A stretch of DNA of 64,000 nucleotides from Variovorax sp. Sphag1AA (GTDB lineage: Bacteria > Pseudomonadota > Gammaproteobacteria > Burkholderiales > Burkholderiaceae_C): assembly GCF_014192575.1 (NCBI RefSeq), contig NZ_JACHYC010000001.1, forward strand, positions 744,001-808,000. The letters run 5' to 3'. How positions within the stretch are numbered: the stretch's first letter is position 1; every line of letters begins with the position of its first letter. Below the pieces are notes generated by a model. It searched no databases and had not been told where the DNA came from. It was given only the letters and a program-made list of their open reading frames with translations. Shown one piece after another: positions 8,356 through 17,327 of the stretch. The position numbers and the translations under genes are program-made.

Positions 8356-9254
8356 AAGGAGCCTCCGGCGCGCACGACCCGCTCTGCGAGATAAGCGGGC
8401 AAGGTATCCAGCCCCTCGAGCCTGAGAACGTTCAGGAGGTGCTCGTCCATGAACATCTTTCGCAGAGCCCCCAGAATGAAGAAGAGTCTCTGCTGCACGA
8501 GCGAGGATTTTCGAACCATCAGGCGCTGCCGTTCCACCTCTTTCTGGTAGGCGCGAACCAGGCTCGAGCTACTGACGTCCGGCCTCCTTCTGGGAGGTGA
8601 TCGCGCGACGCTGCGACCGAGGAACTGGCGCCGCTCGACGAGCTTCTTGGCGTACATCAGCTGCGGCCCACGCAGTTCGCCGGATTCGTAGGATTCCTGC
8701 ATGGCCAACTGCACCGCCTTGTCGTCATCGCCCGCGCTCACGATGAGAAGAGCGACCGTGAGAGGAATTTTTCCCCGCTCCACGGCCACGAGAAGACGCT
8801 CTTCGCCCTTGTCGGCCAGTTCGAGAATCTGCCGGACATAGTTCTCGTTGAGATCAATCCGTTGGGAAATCTGCTTCACCGAGCATCCCTTGTCGCGTAG
8901 CAGGGTGATGCCGTGCAGCAGCTCAAGAGGTTGGTGACGTCGCCTGGCGATGTTTTCCGTCAAGCTCATGACGAAGGCATCCTCGTCGGAGACTGCTACA
9001 ACGAGAGCAGGAATCCTGGATTCGCCCAGTCGCTGAAATGCCTTGAGTCGCCCCTCGCCGCAAACCAGGAGATAGCGCTCGGCCCCGTCCTCACCGGGCC
9101 TTGGCGTCACCGTCACCGGCTTCTTCAGTCCAATGGCGCCGATGTTGCTCACGATGACATCGAACTTTCTCTGGTTCCTTTCCCTCGGGTTCAACACCTC
9201 GATGCGGTCCAGCGGAATCATGCGCAGTTCCGGCAGGGCGAGCGCTGCGCTCAT
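8352..9254 (-). CDS. ParB/RepB/Spo0J family protein
   Basis: Protein of 300 aa. The ParB N-terminal domain spans about residues 10-105, with GEGRLKAFQRLG where chromosomal ParB has GERRxRA and ENIARRRHQPLE where it has ENIQR. The HTH region (KQISQRIDLNENYVRQIL) spans about 120-150, and the C-terminus is helical and basic. Canonical ParB proteins are CTP-dependent clamps that load at parS. The Glu-Gly-Arg variant in the nucleotide-binding motif may alter that activity. The gene overlaps its neighbours by 4 bp at both ends (ATGA), placing it in a coupled tricistron with the recombinase and the RepB-like protein. No parA is present. Confidence 0.88.
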   Translation of the reverse strand: MSAALALPELRMIPLDRIEVLNPRERNQRKFDVIVSNIGAIGLKKPVTVTPRPGEDGAERYLLVCGEGRLKAFQRLGESRIPALVVAVSDEDAFVMSLTENIARRRHQPLELLHGITLLRDKGCSVKQISQRIDLNENYVRQILELADKGEERLLVAVERGKIPLTVALLIVSAGDDDKAVQLAMQESYESGELRGPQLMYAKKLVERRQFLGRSVARSPPRRRPDVSSSSLVRAYQKEVERQRLMVRKSSLVQQRLFFILGALRKMFMDEHLLNVLRLEGLDTLPAYLAERVVRAGGSL

Positions 9255-10813
9255 GCGGCTCTCCTCAGGCGCGTGCGCGCAGCCATCCCGTACAGATAGT
9301 CCAGACTGTCGAAGCGGAAGTTCTCGAGTTCAACCGGATTGCGCTCGCCCAGGCGGATGCGCGGAACTGCAAAATCGAGCCTCGGCAGGAGGTAATAGTC
9401 CAGGGCGGCCCGATTCTCTGGCGCCAGGCGAACCGCAACGGTCAGGTCTGGACACAGGCCGGCGTCGAGGCGAACCTTCCAGAAAAGTTGCCCCGCCTCC
9501 CGGTGGTGGCAGCGCGCCAGGACGAGAGACACGGTGAACTCCTCGTTCACCCGCAAGAGGTCAGTATCCGGCTCCTGCCGGACCTTGCCTCCCAAAGCCT
9601 CCATCTTCGCCTCTGTCTCCGCGACGACGGTGGGATGCAGGCGCCTCAGAAGTCGATTGATTTCGATGTACTGGAAATCGCGCGAAGGGGTATAGCCGAC
9701 CAGTTGGTAGGCTCGGATGAGGCTTCCAAAGCGCGAGGCATAGACCGATGACGATGGCATGCCTTCCGTCGAGTTGATAAGCAACCCGGACAGGGCCTGG
9801 CGCTCTTGGTAGAGATGCCGCAGCCGGTCGATGAGCTGTTCGTCGGTGAAGCGACGCGAGCGTGCCCGAATGATGCCCTGTGCCGTGTAGAAGTCTTCCT
9901 TTGCAACGATGGCAGCGAAGGCGTCCTCGTTTCGAATCCACATCTCGGAAGGATTGACCACGCGGAGCTTTCGCAGCTTGAACGAGATGCGGTTGTAGAC
10001 GTTGCTGCCGATGTACTTCTCGTTGATGAGCACTTCGTGGACGGTCGCTCTTGTCCAGGCACGCCCCTGGTCGGTCAGAACACCCGACGCGTTGAGGCGC
10101 TCTGCGATGATGGATTCAGGCAGCCCGTCACTGACGAACCAACGGTAGATTTGCCTGACCATCAGCACCTCGCTGTCGGGGCCGGGCACCAGAACGACTC
10201 TGTCGGTCTGAAGACTCTTGTGCTCACCGCGAGCAAGTTGCACCTTGGGCTCGCCATGCTGGTCTACCAGGAGACGGCGCAAACCGAAGCCCGCTGGGCC
10301 GCCTTGCCTGTAGCCCTCTTCGATGAGCCGGCACTGTCCCGCGAACACCTTCGCTGAGAGCTCGCGACTGTATTCGCCCGCCATGGCGCGCTTGACGCCC
10401 TTGACGATGGTCGAGACCGGGGAGCCGTCGTTCTCGAACTGTTCGGCGCAGTAGGCCACCTGGATGCCCGCACGCTTGCAGATGTACTCGTAGTACGCGC
10501 TCTCATCGGCGTCCTGGAAGCGACCCCAGCGGCTGACGTCATAAACAAGGACCATCGAGAAATCGGCATTGCCCGATTCGACGTCCTTGATGAGTTGCTG
10601 CAGCGCGAACCTGCCTGCGATGCGAAGTCCGCTCTTGCCTTCGTCCGCGTAGGTCTGAACGACCTCGATGCCGCGTTGCTCCGCGTACTCGCGGATGCGC
10701 GCCGTCTGGTTCTGGGTCGAATACTGTTGGTGCTCCGTCGACATGCGCACGTATTCGGCAGCGCGAGTTGCCGCACGCGTGCTTCCTGCGGAGTCGGTCT
10801 GGCCTGTACCCAT
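9251..10813 (-). CDS. Large serine recombinase
   Basis: Site-specific recombinase of 520 aa. The resolvase-type catalytic domain spans about residues 15-165. It has the nucleophilic serine in YVRMSTEHQ, the arginine-bearing YDVSRWGR motif, and a conserved GEYSRELS helix. The recombinase DNA-binding domain follows at about 180-300 (GFGLRRLL, then LNASGVLTDQGRAWT and INEKYIG). The C-terminal 200 residues lack an obvious zinc ribbon or long coiled coil, so they differ from phage integrases of this class. Such enzymes integrate, excise or invert DNA through a serine-DNA intermediate. The stop overlaps the next ParB-like gene (ATGA). A ribosome site (AGGAG) lies about 11 bp before the ATG. Confidence 0.92.
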   Translation of the reverse strand: MGTGQTDSAGSTRAATRAAEYVRMSTEHQQYSTQNQTARIREYAEQRGIEVVQTYADEGKSGLRIAGRFALQQLIKDVESGNADFSMVLVYDVSRWGRFQDADESAYYEYICKRAGIQVAYCAEQFENDGSPVSTIVKGVKRAMAGEYSRELSAKVFAGQCRLIEEGYRQGGPAGFGLRRLLVDQHGEPKVQLARGEHKSLQTDRVVLVPGPDSEVLMVRQIYRWFVSDGLPESIIAERLNASGVLTDQGRAWTRATVHEVLINEKYIGSNVYNRISFKLRKLRVVNPSEMWIRNEDAFAAIVAKEDFYTAQGIIRARSRRFTDEQLIDRLRHLYQERQALSGLLINSTEGMPSSSVYASRFGSLIRAYQLVGYTPSRDFQYIEINRLLRRLHPTVVAETEAKMEALGGKVRQEPDTDLLRVNEEFTVSLVLARCHHREAGQLFWKVRLDAGLCPDLTVAVRLAPENRAALDYYLLPRLDFAVPRIRLGERNPVELENFRFDSLDYLYGMAARTRLRRAA

Positions 10814-10950
10814 TTCGTGGCGTCTCCTGCCGCTTCACGCACTTGGGAGGAGCCAAGCTGCCCGATGGGGCTCCCGGCTTCCGAGACCAAGGTCGCTCGC
10901 GCAAGGTAGCAGGTCCTTCATCGAAACTCGATCAAGTCCTCTCTTTGCAA

Positions 10951-11382
10951 TCAGGCAGACAGCGGTGCAACGGGCGACAAATGCACCGTCCAGGACTTCG
11001 GTACTGTCCGCGCGTCAGAGTGAATCTCGGTCAGCCTGAACAGGCCCGCCGGCGGCGGCCATGGTGATGACACGTCACTCTTTGCAATCAGGGGCGCGCG
11101 GAAGCGTCCTGCGTTGCGTCGCCGCTGCTGGGAGCGATTCATGTCCGTGTATTCGGGATGGGCGTCGCGGTAGTTCTTCCAATACGCGCGGTTCTTCGTG
11201 CGCCAGGCCTTCTGGGCCTCCACCTGGTTTTGATGGTAGTCCGCGTCCGTTCGCCGCTTGGTGCGTTGCCAAAGAAGCTTTCGAGCGGTTTGGCATTTCG
11301 GTTCAGAACAGTAGGCCTGTCGAGGGGACTGGGGTCGTGGCTCAAAGGCACTTCCGCAGGCGTTACACCAGCGCTTCTCCAT
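10951..11382 (-). CDS. Cys-rich (zinc-ribbon-like) accessory protein
   Basis: Protein of 143 aa. Its N-terminal cluster CNACG...YCSEPKC is a probable zinc site of about 25 residues. A highly basic stretch (KRRTDADYHQNQVEAQKAW) follows, then an aromatic and basic helical region (YWKNYRDAHPEY). Proteins of this type are often found beside recombinase genes in Proteobacteria; their function is unknown to me. I use the ATG at 11382 because a GAGGAG ribosome site precedes it and the cysteine cluster begins right after. It lies 137 bp upstream of the recombinase on the same strand and probably belongs to the same element. Confidence 0.75.
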   Translation of the reverse strand: MEKRWCNACGSAFEPRPQSPRQAYCSEPKCQTARKLLWQRTKRRTDADYHQNQVEAQKAWRTKNRAYWKNYRDAHPEYTDMNRSQQRRRNAGRFRAPLIAKSDVSSPWPPPAGLFRLTEIHSDARTVPKSWTVHLSPVAPLSA

Positions 11383-11540
11383 GACTGCTCCTCTGACCCG
11401 TCGCAGAACCAATTGGCGAGGCGATGCATCCGACGCGGGCCGCTTCCACGGTCAGTCCGGGCGCACACTTCGGAGAATCGAAGGCATGTGAGGCGCACGA
11501 TAAACGGCGCTGCGCGTTGCCCTGCGCCGGGCGTCCGCCT

Positions 11541-11825
11541 TCAGGGCTTTTTGGCGTCGATGCTCAATCGGAAAAGCATCACCTCGCGGGCAGCACGCAG
11601 TTTGGCGATCCAGGAATCGGTGACACCGGACGAATTCAGGCTCGCAGCCTCCAGATAGTCCTGGTGGACCTTGAAATCGCCGATGGCCGAGGCTGCCTGG
11701 GGGAAGGATCTCACCACGGCCGCGAGCATGCCTTCGCACACCATCAGGCGCGCTGCCAGGTCTTCATGCCTCTCCTCGAGGGTCGCCAGTTTCTGCATCA
11801 ATTCCTGGGTCGTCATCGGCTTCAT
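11541..11825 (-). CDS. Small helical (coiled-coil-like) protein
   Basis: Protein of 94 aa, almost entirely helical in prediction by eye. A heptad-like segment (QELMQKLATLEERHEDLAARL) at about residues 7-27 suggests dimerisation, followed by a second helix pair. No family recognised. It is the first gene of the minus-strand series that leads to the recombinase and the ParB-like genes, so it may be an accessory or control protein of that element. It ends 158 bp before the Cys-rich gene. Confidence 0.6.
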   Translation of the reverse strand: MKPMTTQELMQKLATLEERHEDLAARLMVCEGMLAAVVRSFPQAASAIGDFKVHQDYLEAASLNSSGVTDSWIAKLRAAREVMLFRLSIDAKKP

Positions 11826-11861
11826 CTTTTACTGGGCAGCTGCCTGCAGCGCGATCCTTGG

Positions 11862-13814
11862 CTACGGTGCTTGCACTTCGGTCGTGGAGAGCGAACCAAC
11901 ATCGTCGTGCCCGCCCGTCACCAGCGCGTTCCCGCTGCGAAGCAGGGTGGCGGTCTGGAAGTATCGAGCGGCATGCATGGTGCCCGTCGTCGTCCACTGC
12001 CCCGTCGCGGAGTCATAGCGCTCGGATGTGGCGAGCGTACCGGTGTTGTCGTAGCCCCCCGCAACGAGCACCTTGCCGGTGAGCAGCAGCATCGCGGTAT
12101 GGGCCGTGCGCGAATTGAGCATGGCGGCGGTCGGTGTCCACTGGCCCGTGGCCGGATCGTAGATCTCGGCCGCGGCCAGCGAGCCACCGGCGAATCCGCC
12201 CGCGATCAATACCCGGCCATCGGGCAGCGCAGTGGCCGTGTGGGTCAACCGGGGAGTGCTCATGGCGCCCGTCATGGTCCATTGGCCCGTGGCCGGGTCA
12301 TACAACTCGGCGGAGGAAAGGGAGGTGCCGCCGAATCCACCCGCAACCATGACCCTGCCATCTGGTAGCAGATTTGCAGTGTGAACGCTCCTCGCGGCAC
12401 CCATGGACGCGGTGGCGGTCCATTGCCCGGTCGTGGGGTCATACAGTTCGGCTGTAGCGAGATAGGCGCCGTTGAAACCTCCGGTGACCAAAATCTTGCC
12501 GTTGGGCAGCAGTGTTGCCGTGTGGCCGCTTCGAGCTGTGTTCAACGAGCCCGTCGATGTCCACGTGTCCGTGGCGGGGTCGTAGATCTCGGCGCTGGAG
12601 CGATAGCCCCCGGCGTACTCGCCCCCCGACACCAGCACGCGCCCGTCCTGCATCAAGGTTGCGGTGTGGAAGAAGCGTGCATCGGCCATCGACCCCGTGG
12701 CCGCCCAGAGACCGGTGCCGGACCCGTAGCGCTGCACCGAGTTCAGTGTGGCGTGATCGTCGTAGCCACCCGCGACCAACACGTCGCCATTCGGGAGCAG
12801 GGAGGCCGTGTGGTTCGTTCGAGCCCCGCCCATGGGCAGCGTCGATGTCCATGTACCGGGTGTCGCCACCAGGATGGTCAGCGTGGTCGAGACTGCGCCC
12901 GCCACATTGCTGCCTGTCACGGTGTAGCTCGTCTCAGGCTGGGTGACTTGCGGTGAACCCGCAATGACGCCGGACGACGCATCGATGCTCAATCCCTGGG
13001 GAAGTGGAGGGGCCACGGCGAAGGTTGTGATGGGGCCTCCGGTGCTGTGGGGGTGGTTCGGCTCGACGGCGCGGCCGGCCGCATAGATCGCGGCCGATTG
13101 CTGGTAACTTAGGGAGATGGGCGCTACGACCGGCAGGTCGCGGACCTCGATCGCGAGCACCGCATGCGTTGAGCCCGCGCCATTGCTGGCGGTCACCGTG
13201 AAGCTTACTCTTGCGGCGACACGTCGCGGTGTACCGGAGATCACTCCGGAAGCCGGGTCGATCCCCAGGCCTTCAGGCAGCGCTGGCTGCACCGCGAAGG
13301 CGCTCACATCGCCGCCTTCCAGTGTGGGGTGGTTCGGCGGGATGGCTTGGTCGACCGTGTACACGGCATCCTGGTTGTCAAAGCCCAGGTTCGCGGGAGG
13401 CACCGCGTTGGTCCTGACCGAGATCTGCACGGCGGTCGTAGTCGAGCCCGCGAAGTTCGTGCCCGTGACGGTGTAGACGGTGGAAGCCGAGATGACGCGG
13501 GGTGTTCCGCTGATCACGCCGGTGGCTGCGTCGATCTGGAGACCGTCGGGAAGAGTGGGAGAGATGCCGTACCGGACAATCAGGCCGCCGCCACTGGCGG
13601 GGCGGTTCGGATCGATGGGATGGCCCAGTTGGTACACCACGACATCGCGCTCGAACTGCAGGCCCGTCGGAGCGATGAAAAGGACATTGACACCGGTCCC
13701 GGCGAATCCTCCGCCTCCGCCTCCGCCACCGCATGCACTGATGCACATGAAACTCAGGACTGCTGCATGCCACGCCAAGAAGCGGAGTGCTCGCTGCCAG
13801 GACATTGCCTTCAT
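11862..13814 (-). CDS. Kelch-repeat lipoprotein with Ig-like domains
   Basis: Probable surface or periplasmic lipoprotein of 650 aa. The signal peptide ends in a lipobox (ISAC followed by a glycine run). Three putative-Ig (He_PIG/cadherin-like) domains follow at about residues 45-310, each closing with a TGVISGTP-type motif. About seven Kelch repeats at 310-645 each carry the pattern T-A-x-L-L-x-x-G-x-V-L-V-x-G-G and a Y-D-P-A-T-G-x-W strand, forming a beta-propeller. I chose the ATG at 13814 because GGAGG sits just upstream and the signal peptide starts there; a longer frame runs to 13892. Kelch propellers usually bind proteins or sugars; the ligand is unknown. The gene is divergent from the kinase that follows. 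Confidence 0.88.
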   Translation of the reverse strand: MKAMSWQRALRFLAWHAAVLSFMCISACGGGGGGGGFAGTGVNVLFIAPTGLQFERDVVVYQLGHPIDPNRPASGGGLIVRYGISPTLPDGLQIDAATGVISGTPRVISASTVYTVTGTNFAGSTTTAVQISVRTNAVPPANLGFDNQDAVYTVDQAIPPNHPTLEGGDVSAFAVQPALPEGLGIDPASGVISGTPRRVAARVSFTVTASNGAGSTHAVLAIEVRDLPVVAPISLSYQQSAAIYAAGRAVEPNHPHSTGGPITTFAVAPPLPQGLSIDASSGVIAGSPQVTQPETSYTVTGSNVAGAVSTTLTILVATPGTWTSTLPMGGARTNHTASLLPNGDVLVAGGYDDHATLNSVQRYGSGTGLWAATGSMADARFFHTATLMQDGRVLVSGGEYAGGYRSSAEIYDPATDTWTSTGSLNTARSGHTATLLPNGKILVTGGFNGAYLATAELYDPTTGQWTATASMGAARSVHTANLLPDGRVMVAGGFGGTSLSSAELYDPATGQWTMTGAMSTPRLTHTATALPDGRVLIAGGFAGGSLAAAEIYDPATGQWTPTAAMLNSRTAHTAMLLLTGKVLVAGGYDNTGTLATSERYDSATGQWTTTGTMHAARYFQTATLLRSGNALVTGGHDDVGSLSTTEVQAP

Positions 13815-13912
13815 GTCGCCTCCATCCGCCTCGCTGGAGAAGACAGTATGCGCGCATCGCACTCGCCTTGCTCTATCGCGTGACGCTCCCACCTAGCCGC
13901 GGCGATGAGCCC

Positions 13913-15586
13913 ATGGCGCTGCTGTTCTCTCGCGTGGGGAATCAGGTGCGTGTTCTGGTCAATGGCAGTACGGTCCAGCGTTGGGGGACGCTCGGGGACT
14001 CGGCCTTCGATGCCGCGAAAACTCCTGTCATGGTGGCACTCCCAAGTGCGCTTCTACATGCCGATCGCCCAAACGAGCTGTGGGTGGAAGTCACCCTCCA
14101 GCCACTTCGTCTCGGCGGGCTTTCGGTGTTTCGCTATGGCCCTCAATCAGTCATCCAGCCGCTGTTCGATCAGCACCGCCGCTGGCGCGACCTGGCCATG
14201 CTGGTGTTTGCCGCCGGCCTGGTTGGGATGGGCGCACTGACGGGTGTGCTGTGGGTGCGTCAACGTGAACCCATGTACGGCTGCTTCAGCCTTGGCGCCT
14301 TTCTAGGTGTCGTCCGGATCGTGGACCGCACGTGGGCCGATCCGCCCATTCCGTGGCCCCTGCTGCTGATCGTCGTGGCAGTCAGCTACGGGGCCTATAT
14401 GGTGTTGATGTGTCGCTTTTCGCTTCTCGCGCTCGGCGTCGAATCGCGGACCGCCACGCGCCTACTCTATGCAGGCCTTTGCCTGTGCCCGGTGCTGCTG
14501 ACGCTCTCGTTCGTGCTTGAGAGCCCACGGTTGATGACCTTGTCCTTCGCATGCGTAACTCCGGGATCCGTGGCGACGCTCGTCGCAATCACGCGCTTTG
14601 CCTGGAGGAATGGGAGCGCCCGAGCATGGATGTTCGTCGGTGCACTGGGCCTGTCGCAGGCGGTCGGCATATACGACCTGCTTGGTATTCGCGTCGCGGC
14701 GGCCAGCGGCCTGCGCACGACCTACCTGCAGCACGCCATGTTCTCCTTCGTTCTCATCATGGGTTGGCTGATCGCTGAGCGCTACAGCCGCACGGTGGCG
14801 AACTTCCATGCGCTCAATGCCGATTTGTCCCGGCGCGTTGATGCGCGCGAGCAGCAGCTCAAGGCCGCCTTCGAGTCGCTGCGTGAACAGCAGCACCAGC
14901 AGACGGTGGCGAACGAACGCCAGCGCATCATGCGCGAAATTCACGATGGGGTCGGCTCGCAACTGGTCGCGCTGCTGAACATGGTCGTGCGGCCCGGCGC
15001 GGACGCAGGAGCCTTGCGCGAACACGTCCAGCTTGCGCTCGATGAATTGCGCATGGCGGTCGACTCGTTGCAGCCGGCAAATGACGATCTGGCTACGATG
15101 CTCGCCACTTTGCGCTATCGGCTCCAGCCTCGGCTGGAGGCCGCGGGCATCCAGGTCGTTTGGGACGTCGACGAACTGCCCGAACTGCGCGAACTGTCGC
15201 CCCAGGTGGTGGTGCACGTCCAGCGCATCCTGCTGGAGGCATTCACGAACGTGCTCAAGCACGCTCAGGCTTCACAGGTTGTGGTGTGCGTGCGCCTGCA
15301 CGAAGCGCGCGAGACGCTGCTCACCATCAAGATCGCGGACAACGGCATGGGACTTGGCGCGGGCCAGGCAAGCTCGCCCGCGCCGATGGCCGACAAGGCA
15401 GCAGGCAGGGCCCCCCAACGTGGCCGCGGACTCGACAATATGCAGTCCCGCGCCACGGCGATCGGCGCGACCCTACGCTTCGGACAGGTCTCGTGGGCGC
15501 GCGGAGCCTGCGTGACGTTGGAGCTCCGCGTCGAGCGGGGCGAATCTGCGTTCGGGGCGCTATCGCGGCCGCATGCGGTGGGCTAG
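13913..15586 (+). CDS. 7TM histidine kinase, N-terminus apparently truncated
   Basis: Membrane sensor kinase of at least 557 aa. The order is part of an extracellular 7TMR-DISM-type beta domain, seven membrane segments (about 110-320), a short coiled coil, a HisKA_3 dimerisation region with the phospho-accepting His in REIHDGVGSQLVALLN, and a HATPase domain (N-box EAFTNVLKHA, G-box DNGMGLG and GRGLDNMQSRA). No signal peptide is visible. Homology-like sequence (ALLYRVTLPP) begins about 15 codons before the ATG used here, but no good start precedes it. The frame could start as far up as 13787, where it overlaps the lipoprotein gene. I infer that the true 5' end was lost by rearrangement. No response regulator is adjacent. 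Confidence 0.8.
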   Translation: MALLFSRVGNQVRVLVNGSTVQRWGTLGDSAFDAAKTPVMVALPSALLHADRPNELWVEVTLQPLRLGGLSVFRYGPQSVIQPLFDQHRRWRDLAMLVFAAGLVGMGALTGVLWVRQREPMYGCFSLGAFLGVVRIVDRTWADPPIPWPLLLIVVAVSYGAYMVLMCRFSLLALGVESRTATRLLYAGLCLCPVLLTLSFVLESPRLMTLSFACVTPGSVATLVAITRFAWRNGSARAWMFVGALGLSQAVGIYDLLGIRVAAASGLRTTYLQHAMFSFVLIMGWLIAERYSRTVANFHALNADLSRRVDAREQQLKAAFESLREQQHQQTVANERQRIMREIHDGVGSQLVALLNMVVRPGADAGALREHVQLALDELRMAVDSLQPANDDLATMLATLRYRLQPRLEAAGIQVVWDVDELPELRELSPQVVVHVQRILLEAFTNVLKHAQASQVVVCVRLHEARETLLTIKIADNGMGLGAGQASSPAPMADKAAGRAPQRGRGLDNMQSRATAIGATLRFGQVSWARGACVTLELRVERGESAFGALSRPHAVG

Positions 15587-15897
15587 CGTACCTTTCCCGC
15601 GACGACTTAGCCGCTTTGCAGCGAGAGCCGAAGTAGAGCAGGGCGCCTTACGTCGGCCGTTTGGTGCCCTTTGCGGTCCTTTCGTCCAGTTTGGCAGCAT
15701 TGGTGAAGGTCGCGCCGCCGCGGCTCACGCCCGCGATTTCTGCCTTCCTTTGTGCCTGATTGGCACCCGGCGAGAATCAGTACATCCCTACACGGAACGA
15801 CGCGCCAGTCGCCCGGACCGCAAGGGCCTTCTGCAGGGCGGATTCGCGTCCGGCCAGGTGATCAACCCGACCGTTGCGGTCGCATTTCGGTGAACCC
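15587..15897. other. Gene-less gap
   Basis: About 310 bp between the kinase and the PLD-like gene. I see no supported frame, repeat or terminator. It presumably carries the promoter of the PLD-like gene. Confidence 0.4.
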
Positions 15898-17142
15898 ATG
15901 GAATTTGAGTTCCTGTCCGACCGCCAGGCGGTGGTCAAGCGCGTCACTGCCGAACTGGAGAGGTGCAAGCGCGCCGCCTGGGCCGCTGCCTGGTCGACGG
16001 AAAACAGCGACGTCTTCAAGGCCGCTATGCGGCACGCGGACAAGTTCAAGTTCCTGCTGACCGGGACCACTGGCTGGTACACGTCGCCCCAGGCCATCGC
16101 CACGATGCGGGATGCCGTTGGCGACGAGTTCCGGGTGCTCAAGCCCGATCGCGAGCCCATGTTCCACACGAAGATGTACCTCTTCACGGATGACGTCCGC
16201 GCAGTGGCCATCATCGGCAGCCACAACCTGACGCGCGGCGCATTCCACCGCAACGACGAAGCCTGCGTGGCGATCGAGGCCGCGCATGGTGATGCGCAGA
16301 TGAAGGAGATGTGGAAGTACGTCTCGGATGTCTTCACGAGCCCCGAAGCCCTGCTGCCGGACGATGACTGGCTGTTCAACTACGGCCACCACTACGCGCA
16401 GCGCAAGAGGGCTGCGAAGCCCCTGAAGGAATTCATGGCCAAGCCGAAGGTGAAGGTGACGCCTTCGCTACTGCAAGGGCTGAACCTTCCAGATCCCTAC
16501 CAGCTCGACTGGCCGACCTACGTGGATTGGGTCTTCAAGGAGGATGGCTCCGCGACCGGAGCACACACCTTCGATGGGCGCGCGAAAGTGCTCGAGAAGG
16601 CGAAAGACCTCCTCACGAAGGCAACGACTTTCGCGAAGATCCTGCCCGCCGATCGTGACCGCATCGCTGGCACCATCAGATCAGTGCCCCACAACGAGCC
16701 CAACTGGCACTGGTTCGGCGCCATGAAGAGCCCGCCATTTCGCAAGACCCTCGACCAGAACTATGTGGAGTGGTCGGATGCCCTCGGCGCGATCCCGGCC
16801 ACCAAAACGGTCGAGGAGCACCACTACCGGCAATTCCTTCAGGAGGTTCCTCTGGAGGGGGATCTCGTAATCCCGGCTCGATCGCGACTGCTTGCCATGA
16901 AGCGGCCGGACGTGTTCGTGTGCGTGAGCGACAGAAACAGCGTCGGGCTCGCGCGCGCCTTCGGCTTCGGCACGCAGGGCAGTGAGCTCACCACGAAGAC
17001 GTACTGGTCGTTGATACAGAGGATCCAGGAATGCCCATGGTGGAACGCCGATCGGCCGACGGATGCCGGCAATGAGCAGCGACTTTGGGACGGCCGCGCC
17101 GCATTCCTTGACGCCCTCTACTACGTCCCAAAGGCGAACTGA
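15898..17142 (+). CDS. Phospholipase D-like (HKD) nuclease family protein
   Basis: Protein of 414 aa. An N-terminal PLD-like domain (about residues 5-125) has one HKD-type motif, FHTKMYLF followed by AIIGSHNLTRGAF, in which His and Lys are catalytic and the Asn downstream is conserved. A single HKD motif implies dimerisation, as in Nuc/BfiI-type nucleases. The C-terminal part (about 230-410) carries MKRPDVFVCVSDRN, an aromatic YWSLIQRIQECPWW and a final WDGRAAFLDALYY, a layout I associate with PLD-type proteins of accessory and defence loci. Nuclease activity and a defence role are inference. The ATG at 15898 is preferred over a TTG at 15874 because the conserved domain starts there. The gene is solitary. 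Confidence 0.78.
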   Translation: MEFEFLSDRQAVVKRVTAELERCKRAAWAAAWSTENSDVFKAAMRHADKFKFLLTGTTGWYTSPQAIATMRDAVGDEFRVLKPDREPMFHTKMYLFTDDVRAVAIIGSHNLTRGAFHRNDEACVAIEAAHGDAQMKEMWKYVSDVFTSPEALLPDDDWLFNYGHHYAQRKRAAKPLKEFMAKPKVKVTPSLLQGLNLPDPYQLDWPTYVDWVFKEDGSATGAHTFDGRAKVLEKAKDLLTKATTFAKILPADRDRIAGTIRSVPHNEPNWHWFGAMKSPPFRKTLDQNYVEWSDALGAIPATKTVEEHHYRQFLQEVPLEGDLVIPARSRLLAMKRPDVFVCVSDRNSVGLARAFGFGTQGSELTTKTYWSLIQRIQECPWWNADRPTDAGNEQRLWDGRAAFLDALYYVPKAN

Positions 17143-17327
17143 GCGGGCCGCGGGTGGAGCTTCGCGTTTCTCTCCTGCAACCCGAAGCGACAAGCCTCCT
17201 GGAGAAGCTGGTATCGGATGGATGCCGAGAGCCGCGCTCACCCGTCCCGCGCAATCCTCGCGCCCCGAGGTTGCACCAACCAAGTGAACACCAACCAAAT
17301 CCAAGCACGTTGAAGCCCCGAACCGAC

